In this document: piece by piece, positions 1 through 5,135 of the stretch | Layout: every line of letters starts with the position of its first letter | How positions within the stretch are numbered: the first letter of the stretch is position 1 | Assembly (NCBI GenBank): GCA_018894655.1 | Contig: JAHIPE010000224.1 | Span: 1 to 6,376, forward strand | From: Actinomycetota bacterium | GTDB taxonomy: Bacteria > Actinomycetota > Geothermincolia > Fen-727 > Anoxymicrobiaceae | Length of the DNA stretch: 6,376 nucleotides | Direction: 5' to 3' | The notes under the pieces: generated by a model | Databases searched by the model: none | What the model was told of the DNA's origin: nothing | What the model saw: the letters and a program-made list of their open reading frames with translations, nothing else | Program-made: the position numbers and the translations under genes

Positions 1-739
1 ACCGGGAGAGATACTGAACGCTACGATACCGGTGGGAAACATCAAGATGGATAAACTGGAGGAGTTGGCCCGCCAGCGGGAGATCCCGGACGTACTGAAG
101 GTCATGGCCGCACTACGGATCAAGTACGCGAGGCCGCTGGCTCAGGCGATGCCGGAGTACCACAGCCACGAGAACGACCTGGCGATCCTGGAGCTGGCCC
201 TGGACAAGTTCCATTTCGCCGACTCCATGGAGTCACTTACCGGGAAAGACGACAACGTCAAGATGGTGCGCCAGATGTTCACCTCCGAGATCGACATGCG
301 GAACATCTCGACACTGGTCCGCACCCGGGGGATCCGCCTCGACGACGAGGAGGTCCTGGAGCTCAGGATCCCCGGCGGCTCGCTGGCCCCTGTACAGTTC
401 CTGGAGATTCATAACATGGGCGACATCGCCCAGATGGTCAGCGAGTACCCGGACCCCCGCGTACGCAAGGTCCTGGAGAGGGCGCTGGCGGAGTACCAGG
501 AGCTGGACGTGGTGGCGTTCGACCGTGAGCTGGAGCGGGAACTGACCCGGGAGACGGTCGGCATGAGCAACCTCGATGTCCTGGGCATCGGGGTGATAAT
601 AGGTTTCATAGCGGCCAAGCAAAACGAGATAATCAACCTGCGCATAGTGGTGAAGGGGAAGAGCATGGACCAGCCCCAGGCGAAGATAAGGGATAACCTG
701 TTCTTCGTGGAGAGGGAGGACGGGGAGGGTCCCCAGTAA
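1..739 (+). CDS. V/A-type ATPase subunit C (5' partial)
   Basis: Central-rotor socket subunit (relative of yeast Vma6/subunit d) that sits on the membrane K ring and receives the D-F shaft. The frame is open from base 2 to the TAA at 737-739, giving 245 residues. The family is usually about 320-360 residues, so roughly the first 100 lie outside the window. The GTG at 32 and ATG at 47 have no ribosome binding site and the frame upstream of them is open (ending NATIP before the GTG), so they are internal codons and not starts. The protein is almost wholly helical and soluble. Its C-terminal segment (GFIAAKQNEIINLRIVVKGK, then IRDNLF) matches the family signature in which a G-Y/F-I-x-A-K-x-x-E-I motif is followed by a GK and an IRE-like helix. 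It is followed after 12 bases by subunit F, as in standard C-F-A-B-D operons. Identification is by family pattern recalled from memory. Confidence 0.9.
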   Translation, partial: PGEILNATIPVGNIKMDKLEELARQREIPDVLKVMAALRIKYARPLAQAMPEYHSHENDLAILELALDKFHFADSMESLTGKDDNVKMVRQMFTSEIDMRNISTLVRTRGIRLDDEEVLELRIPGGSLAPVQFLEIHNMGDIAQMVSEYPDPRVRKVLERALAEYQELDVVAFDRELERELTRETVGMSNLDVLGIGVIIGFIAAKQNEIINLRIVVKGKSMDQPQAKIRDNLFFVEREDGEGPQ

Positions 740-751
740 ACAGGAATACGC

Positions 752-1081
752 ATGTACAAAGTGGTCGTACTAACCGACCCGGAGACGGCGTACGGTTTTC
801 GCCTCGCGGGGGTCGACGTGTATGAGATCGATTGCCCGGAGGAAGTGAACAACGAAATAAACCGCCACCTGGAGGACGACAGGACGGGGATACTGGCCGT
901 CAACGAGGGCTTCCTGGTGGGGATTGATGATAGGATAAAAGCGCGGATAGAAGCCACTTACCGGCCTATCGTGGTTTCCCTGCCGATAAAGGAAAAGTTC
1001 GGGGCCATCGGGGAGAGGAAGGCGTTCCTGGCCCGACTGGTGCACAAGGCGGTTGGCTTCGACGTGACGCTCCGGGAGTGA
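752..1081 (+). CDS. V/A-type ATPase subunit F
   Basis: Small central-stalk subunit (109 residues, typical for the family) that binds subunit D in the rotor shaft and in studied enzymes modulates ATPase activity. The ATG at 752 has an AGGA at 742-745 with a 6-base spacer. The N-terminus is a hydrophobic beta strand (KVVVLTD) followed by the family's GFRLAGV motif near residues 15-21. A second strand (GILAVNE, about residues 46-52) precedes a helix. A third strand ends in PIVVSLPIK (about 72-80), and the C-terminal helix contains LVHKAVGFDV. This is the alpha/beta, CheY-like layout known for subunit F. The gene is followed by a 44-base gap holding a small hairpin and the ribosome binding site of subunit A. 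One copy of F is needed per three copies of A and B. No odd features are seen within the protein. Confidence 0.92.
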   Translation: MYKVVVLTDPETAYGFRLAGVDVYEIDCPEEVNNEINRHLEDDRTGILAVNEGFLVGIDDRIKARIEATYRPIVVSLPIKEKFGAIGERKAFLARLVHKAVGFDVTLRE

Positions 1082-1100
1082 CGGGCCGGTTGCGGCCACG
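1082..1100 (+). other. Hairpin between subunits F and A
   Basis: Just after the TGA of subunit F, GGCCG (1084-1088) is exactly complementary to CGGCC (1093-1097) across a 4-base loop GTTG. The stem can gain two further pairs (1082-1083 with 1099-1100) if A1098 is bulged. It ends before the purine-rich ribosome binding site of subunit A, leaving that site single-stranded. No T-run follows, so it is not an intrinsic terminator. A role in mRNA processing or in raising A over F expression is inference; a chance GC-rich inverted repeat is possible. Confidence 0.4.
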
Positions 1101-1104
1101 CTTT

Positions 1105-1118
1105 GGAGGGAAGAGGTG
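1105..1118 (+). promoter_or_regulatory. Ribosome binding site deciding the TTG start of subunit A
   Basis: A purine-rich stretch carries two anti-Shine-Dalgarno matches, GGAGG (1105-1109) and GAGGTG (1113-1118). The second lies 7 bases before the TTG at 1126, ideal spacing. The in-frame GTG at 1078 has only a GGGAG immediately next to it, too close to serve. This supports the TTG over the upstream GTG. Confidence 0.75.
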
Positions 1119-1125
1119 CAGCGCA

Positions 1126-2874
1126 TTGATTGAAGGGACGATTACCAAGGTGTCGGGTCCCGTGGTCGAGGCACGGGGAATGGCCGGCTCCCGGATGTAC
1201 GACGTGACGTTCGTGGGGGAGCTGAAGCTGATCGGGGAGATAATCCGCCTGGCGGGTGACCACGCGGTGGTTCAGGTGTACGAGGACACCAGCGGCCTGG
1301 AGGTCGGCGAGGTGGTGACCTGCTCAGGGCACCCGCTGCTCCTGGAGCTCGGCCCGGGCATGCTCTCGTCGATATACGACGGGGTGCAGAGGCGGCTCCC
1401 CGACCTCGCGGAGCGCTACGGCGACTTCATCACCCGCGGCACCGTGTCGGATCCCCTGGGCCGCGAGGCTGAGTGGGAGTTCGTACCCGAGGTGGAACCG
1501 GGTCGGAGCGTGTCCGCCGGCGACGTGCTGGGCCACGTACAGGAGACCAAGGTCATAAAGCACCTGGTGATGGTGCCCCCGGGAAAGGAAGGCGTTATAG
1601 CCGACATCAAGGGTGGCACGTTCAAGGTCGAGGACGTGATAGCGGTGACCGAGGACGGGGTGGAGTTCACATTGATGCAGAGGTGGCCCGCCCGAGAGCC
1701 GCGGCCGGTCCAGGGCAAGCTGGACCCCGTGGTGCCGTTCATCACCGGGACCCGGACGCTGGACACGTTCTTCCCGGTGGCCCAGGGGGGCTACAGCATC
1801 ATCCCCGGCGGATTCGGCACCGGCAAGACGGTAACCGAGCAGACGCTTGCCAAGTGGGCCGAGGCGGACGTGGTCATCTACGTGGGCTGCGGCGAGCGTG
1901 GAAACGAGATGACCGAGGTGCTCTCCGAGTTCCCCACCCTCGAGGACGTAAGGAGCGGCCTCCCCCTGATGGAGAGGACGATCCTGGTGGCAAACACCAG
2001 CAATATGCCGGTGGCGGCGAGGGAGGCCTCCATCTATACGGGAATAACCATGGCCGAGTACTACCGTGACATGGGGTACGACGTGGCGATGATGGCCGAC
2101 TCCACCTCCCGATGGGGGGAGGCGCTGAGGGAGGTGTCGGGGCGTCTCGAGGAGATGCCCGGCGAGGAGGGCTACCCCGCTTACCTTGCCACCCGGATAG
2201 CTGACTTCTACGAGCGCTGCGGAAGGGCTACCTGCCTGGGCGCAGACGGGCGCACCGGGTCCATCACCGTGATCGGGGCCGTCTCCCCGCCGGGGGGCGA
2301 TTTCTCCGAGCCGATGACCCAGAACTCGCTTCGGATATCCGGCGCCTTCTGGGCCCTGGACACCGGGCTCGCCCACCGCAGGCACTTCCCCGCGATCTCC
2401 TGGTTAAAGAGCTACTCCCTGTACCTGGACCGGGTGGAGGAGTGGTACTTGGAGAACGTGGCGATGGATTGGAAGCAGGTAAGGGACAAGGCGATGATGA
2501 TACTGCAGAAGGAGGCGGAGCTCCAGGAGATCGTCCAGCTGGTAGGCCCGGACGCGCTCCCCGAGTTTGCCCGGGCGGTGCTGGAGGTGGCGCGGATGCT
2601 CCGCGAGGACTACCTGCAGCAGTTCGCGTTCAGTGAGGTGGACGCCTTCTGCGAGCCGCGGAAGCAATACCAGATGCTCAAGGTGATAATCACCTACTAC
2701 GATGTGCTCCAGGAGGTGCTGGTCAAGGGGGTCTCCCTCAAGGAGGCGCTCCAGGTACCGTTTAAGGCGCAGATATCGCGCATGAAGGACATCCCCAACG
2801 AGGAGGCGCCCGAGCGGCTCGAGGCGCTGGAGGCGGAGATACAGAACGAGCTGAGGAAGTTGATAAGGTACTGA
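1126..2874 (+). CDS. atpA: V/A-type ATPase catalytic subunit A
   Basis: Catalytic ATP-binding subunit of the A3B3 hexamer, 582 residues (family about 575-595). The TTG at 1126 gives MIEGTITKVSGPVV, aligning with the family N-terminus, and has GAGGTG at 1113-1118 with a 7-base spacer. A GTG at 1078 is also in frame but adds 16 unrelated residues. Domains seen: N-terminal barrel (about 1-75); the A-specific non-homologous insert (about 110-195, with WEFVP and the MVPPGKEG stretch); the nucleotide-binding domain with Walker A GGFGTGKT (residues 228-235, Lys234); GCGERGNEM with the presumed catalytic Glu257; ADSTSRW (324-330) and the following E-A-L-R-E motif; SPPGGDFSEP; and a helical C-terminal domain. 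The P-loop is unusual: the family generally has GPFGSGKT, or GAFGCGKT in eukaryotes. The gene symbol follows common bacterial V-type naming; ntpA is a synonym. Function is certain at family level. Direction (synthesis or hydrolysis) cannot be told. Confidence 0.97.
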   Translation: MIEGTITKVSGPVVEARGMAGSRMYDVTFVGELKLIGEIIRLAGDHAVVQVYEDTSGLEVGEVVTCSGHPLLLELGPGMLSSIYDGVQRRLPDLAERYGDFITRGTVSDPLGREAEWEFVPEVEPGRSVSAGDVLGHVQETKVIKHLVMVPPGKEGVIADIKGGTFKVEDVIAVTEDGVEFTLMQRWPAREPRPVQGKLDPVVPFITGTRTLDTFFPVAQGGYSIIPGGFGTGKTVTEQTLAKWAEADVVIYVGCGERGNEMTEVLSEFPTLEDVRSGLPLMERTILVANTSNMPVAAREASIYTGITMAEYYRDMGYDVAMMADSTSRWGEALREVSGRLEEMPGEEGYPAYLATRIADFYERCGRATCLGADGRTGSITVIGAVSPPGGDFSEPMTQNSLRISGAFWALDTGLAHRRHFPAISWLKSYSLYLDRVEEWYLENVAMDWKQVRDKAMMILQKEAELQEIVQLVGPDALPEFARAVLEVARMLREDYLQQFAFSEVDAFCEPRKQYQMLKVIITYYDVLQEVLVKGVSLKEALQVPFKAQISRMKDIPNEEAPERLEALEAEIQNELRKLIRY

Positions 2875-2893
2875 TCGGCAGGAGGAGATCGAG

Positions 2894-4372
2894 ATGGCCT
2901 CTGACAGGCTTGTCACGGCTGAGTACAAGACCATACACGATATCGCGGGACCCCTGGTGTTCGTCCGTAAAGTCAAGGGGGTTTCCTACGAGGAGATGGT
3001 CGAGGTGGAGTCGGCGGACGGCAAAATCCGCAAAGGGCAGATAATCGAGCTGAACGAGGACCTAGCGGTGGTGCAGGTCTTCGGGACCACCCACGGGCTG
3101 GACGTGAGGGAGTGCAAGGTCCGGTTCCAGGGAGAGGTCATCAAGCTGGGTGTCTCCATCGGGCTGCTGGGCCGGGTCCTAAACGGCCTGGGTGAGCCGA
3201 TAGACGGGGGCGGGAACGTCTTCCCCGAGAAGGAACTGGAGGTAACCGGCTCTCCCATCAATCCTTATACCCGCGACAACCCCAACGACTTCATCCAGAC
3301 CGGCATCTCGGCGATAGACGGCCTGAACACGCTGGTGAGGGGCCAGAAGCTTCCGATATTCTCCGGGTCGGGCCTGCCCGGAAACGAGCTTGCGGCGCAG
3401 ATAGTAAGGCAGGCAAAGGTGGTCGGCGGGGAGGAGTTCGCCATAGTCTTCGGGGCGATGGGCATAACTCGCCGCGAGGCTTCGTTCTTCCAGCACAGCT
3501 TCTCGGCGACCGGGGCCCTGGAGCGCGTGGTGTTCTTCATGAACCTGGCCGAGGACCCGACGGTGGAGCGCCTTATCACCCCACGGTGCGCGCTTACCAT
3601 GGCCGAGTTCCTTGCGTTCGAGTACGACATGCAGGTCCTGGTCATCCTCACCGACATGACCAACTACTGCGAGGCGCTCCGGGAGATATCCGCCGCCCGG
3701 GAGGAGGTGCCGGGGAGGCGCGGCTACCCCGGTTACATGTACACCGACCTGGCCAACATCTACGAGCGGGCCGGAAGGATAAAGGGGAAGAAAGGTTCGA
3801 TTACCCAGGTACCTATCCTGACCATGCCCGACGACGATATCACCCACCCCATCGCCGACCTCACCGGTTACATAACCGAGGGTCAGATAGTCCTCTCCCG
3901 CCCGCTGCACAACAAGGGGGTGTCACCCCCGATAGACGTGCTCCCGTGCCTGTCGCGCCTCATGAACCAGGGTATCGGGGACGGCAAGACCAGGGAGGAC
4001 CACCGGGGGGTGGCCGACCAGCTCTACGCTTACTACGCCGAGGGCGTCGACCTGCGCAGGCTGGTGGCTATCATCGGTGAGGAGGCCCTGTCCGAGGAGG
4101 ACCAGCTCTACCTCAAGTTCGCCGACCAGTTCGAGGAGAACTTCCTCAACCAGGCCGATGAGAACCGCGACATCGAGGAGACACTGGAGATAGGGTGGAA
4201 CCTGCTGTCCATCCTGCCCTCCAGCGTTATAAAGAGGATCAAGCTCGAGTACATCGAGAAGTACTACCCGGGGGAGGTAGAGACCCCCGGCGAGGAGACG
4301 GAGGCCGAGGAGGCCGCAGAGGAGGAAGCGGAGGGCGGCGAGGAGGTAGAGATCACCGCGGATCTCGAGTAG
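2894..4372 (+). CDS. atpB: V/A-type ATPase subunit B (non-catalytic)
   Basis: Non-catalytic partner of subunit A in the A3B3 head; it supplies the arginine finger to the active site at the A/B interface. 492 residues, against about 460-480 usual. The ATG at 2894 has AGGAGG (2880-2885) with an 8-base spacer. The degenerate P-loop SGSGLPGNE (residues 157-165) lacks the Walker lysine, as expected for B. Other family motifs: GAMGITRREA, LTDMTNYCEALREIS, GYPGYMYTDLA, MPDDDITHPI, DLTGYITEGQI, and LPCLSRLM with the probable arginine finger Arg355 (a Cys replaces the usual Ser of LPSLSRLM). It is followed by GIGDGKTREDH. The C-terminus carries an unusual acidic tail, residues 461-492. B starts 19 bases after A and ends 30 bases before D. 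ntpB is a synonym. Function is confident. Confidence 0.97.
   Translation: MASDRLVTAEYKTIHDIAGPLVFVRKVKGVSYEEMVEVESADGKIRKGQIIELNEDLAVVQVFGTTHGLDVRECKVRFQGEVIKLGVSIGLLGRVLNGLGEPIDGGGNVFPEKELEVTGSPINPYTRDNPNDFIQTGISAIDGLNTLVRGQKLPIFSGSGLPGNELAAQIVRQAKVVGGEEFAIVFGAMGITRREASFFQHSFSATGALERVVFFMNLAEDPTVERLITPRCALTMAEFLAFEYDMQVLVILTDMTNYCEALREISAAREEVPGRRGYPGYMYTDLANIYERAGRIKGKKGSITQVPILTMPDDDITHPIADLTGYITEGQIVLSRPLHNKGVSPPIDVLPCLSRLMNQGIGDGKTREDHRGVADQLYAYYAEGVDLRRLVAIIGEEALSEEDQLYLKFADQFEENFLNQADENRDIEETLEIGWNLLSILPSSVIKRIKLEYIEKYYPGEVETPGEETEAEEAAEEEAEGGEEVEITADLE
4274..4369 (+). other. Acidic C-terminal tail of subunit B
   Basis: Codons 461-492 of subunit B encode 15 Glu and 1 Asp among 32 residues with no Lys or Arg, mixed with Ala, Gly and Thr. 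The DNA is a GAG/GAA/GCC-rich, purine-biased tract. The conserved B fold ends at about EKYYPG just before it. The segment is predicted to be disordered. It has the look of a lineage-specific extension grown from short codon repeats. Confidence 0.7.
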
Positions 4373-4389
4373 TACCCCGGCCGGCCAGG

Positions 4390-4395
4390 TAAGGA
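4390..4395 (+). promoter_or_regulatory. Ribosome binding site deciding the GTG start of subunit D
   Basis: TAAGGA lies 7 bases before the GTG at 4403. It settles the start among three overlapping candidate codons (GTG 4398, ATG 4401, GTG 4403), of which only the last is in the frame of subunit D. Confidence 0.65.
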
Positions 4396-4402
4396 CTGTG
4401 AT

Positions 4403-5044
4403 GTGGAGAGGGTAAAACCGACAAGGAGCGAGCTACTGTTTCGCAGGCAGCAGATAAAGCTCGCGGTTCAGGGGATGGATCTGCTGAAGAAGAAGCGGGA
4501 CGCGCTGCTCCGCGAGTTCCTGCCTATCATCGACGAGACGATGCGGCTCTCGTTACAGCTCGAGCGTTCCACCGCGGACGCCCAGGAGGCGCTGGCGATG
4601 GCCAGGGCGGTGGATGGCAGGTCGGTCCTGCAGTCGGTGTCGTTCGCCACCAAGGGAGAGGTGCAGGTGGATATCTCGGGGACGCACGTGATGGGCGTCC
4701 CGATACCGGTTATTCGCAAGGCGGAGACCACTAGGAAGACGGAGCTGGAGCGCGGTTACTCGGTAACGGGGGTAAGCTCCCGGATAGGCCAGACCGCCTC
4801 CAAGTTCGAGGAGATCATAGACACCATGATAGAGAGCGCCGACATCGAGACCCGGTTACGGCGCCTCGGCGAGGAACTTGAAAAAACGAACCGCAGGGTC
4901 AACGCCCTGGAGAACGTGGTTATCCCCGAGCTGGAGGCGCAGGTCAAGTTTATATTCAGCTCCCTCGACGAGAGGGCCCGGGAGGACCACTTCCGGCTCA
5001 AGAAGGTCAAGAAGAAGATCCTGGAGCGCAAGAAGAAAACGTAG
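4403..5044 (+). CDS. atpD: V/A-type ATPase subunit D
   Basis: Central rotor shaft (analogue of F-type gamma) that turns inside the A3B3 hexamer and carries subunit F. 213 residues, normal for the family. The GTG at 4403 is chosen because TAAGGA (4390-4395) lies 7 bases upstream and the resulting N-terminus puts PTRSELL at residues 6-12, the family signature. The overlapping ATG at 4401 and GTG at 4398 are in another frame. The N-terminal and C-terminal regions are long charged heptad-like helices that would form the antiparallel coiled coil (about 8-75 and 120-200). The middle contains the GVPIPV loop and the GYSVTGVSSRI stretch typical of D. The last 14 residues are strongly basic (KKVKKKILERKKKT). 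It is the last ATPase gene in the block; a 91-base gap separates it from murA. ntpD is a synonym. The symbol atpD here means V-type D, not F-type beta. Confidence 0.95.
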   Translation: MERVKPTRSELLFRRQQIKLAVQGMDLLKKKRDALLREFLPIIDETMRLSLQLERSTADAQEALAMARAVDGRSVLQSVSFATKGEVQVDISGTHVMGVPIPVIRKAETTRKTELERGYSVTGVSSRIGQTASKFEEIIDTMIESADIETRLRRLGEELEKTNRRVNALENVVIPELEAQVKFIFSSLDERAREDHFRLKKVKKKILERKKKT

Positions 5045-5045
5045 C

Positions 5046-5069
5046 CGGAAACTCCCCCCCTGTTTTCCG
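5046..5069 (+). repeat. Inverted repeat after subunit D
   Basis: CGGAAA (5046-5051) is complementary to TTTCCG (5064-5069) around a 12-base loop that contains seven consecutive C (5054-5060). It begins two bases after the subunit D stop, so it could be an end-of-operon hairpin. The stem is short, the loop large and no T-run follows, so it is not a convincing Rho-independent terminator. Adjacent GCCGG (5044-5048) and CCGGC (5070-5074) offer a competing pairing. Confidence 0.25.
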
Positions 5070-5091
5070 CCGGCGCCATAACCGCTACAAT
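5063..5091 (+). promoter_or_regulatory. Possible weak promoter for murA
   Basis: TACAAT at 5086-5091 matches the bacterial -10 consensus at five of six positions in an otherwise GC-rich gap. With a 17-base spacer the -35 position is TTTTCC (5063-5068), only three of six matches, and there is no extended -10 TG. If used, transcription would start near 5098 and give a leader of about 38 bases before the murA TTG. This could give murA expression independent of the ATPase operon, but the -35 is poor and the call is tentative. Confidence 0.25.
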
Positions 5092-5120
5092 TCGAGTTGA
5101 CCTAGGGCGGCCGGGTGGTG

Positions 5121-5128
5121 AAGGAAGG
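5121..5128 (+). promoter_or_regulatory. Ribosome binding site deciding the TTG start of murA
   Basis: AAGGAAGG lies 7 bases before the TTG at 5136. It is downstream of the two in-frame GTG codons at 5115 and 5118, so it can serve only the TTG. The resulting N-terminus agrees with MurA proteins. Confidence 0.75.
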
Positions 5129-5135
5129 TTGCGGC

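Noticed and set aside
32..49. GTG 32 or ATG 47 as the start of the first gene
   Set aside because: No ribosome binding site precedes either, the frame is open to base 2, and the product would be far shorter than subunit C.
1473..2069. Plus-strand 198-codon frame nested in subunit A
   Set aside because: Out-of-frame reading of a well supported gene; the product is Arg/Gly/Pro-rich with no domain pattern.
1324..2385. Long minus-strand open frame (353 codons) opposite subunit A
   Set aside because: It lies wholly inside a gene with intact family motifs. GC-rich codons readily create long antisense open frames. It has no recognisable domain and is rich in His, Gly, Arg and Pro, as expected of a shadow.
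4377..4386. CCGGCCGGCC palindrome between B and D
   Set aside because: The arms abut with no room for a loop, so no useful RNA hairpin forms, and such short GC palindromes are expected by chance here.
5097..5102. TTGACC as a -35 box for murA
   Set aside because: It matches five of six consensus bases, but 16-18 bases downstream there is only purine-rich GAAGGA-like sequence and no -10 box.
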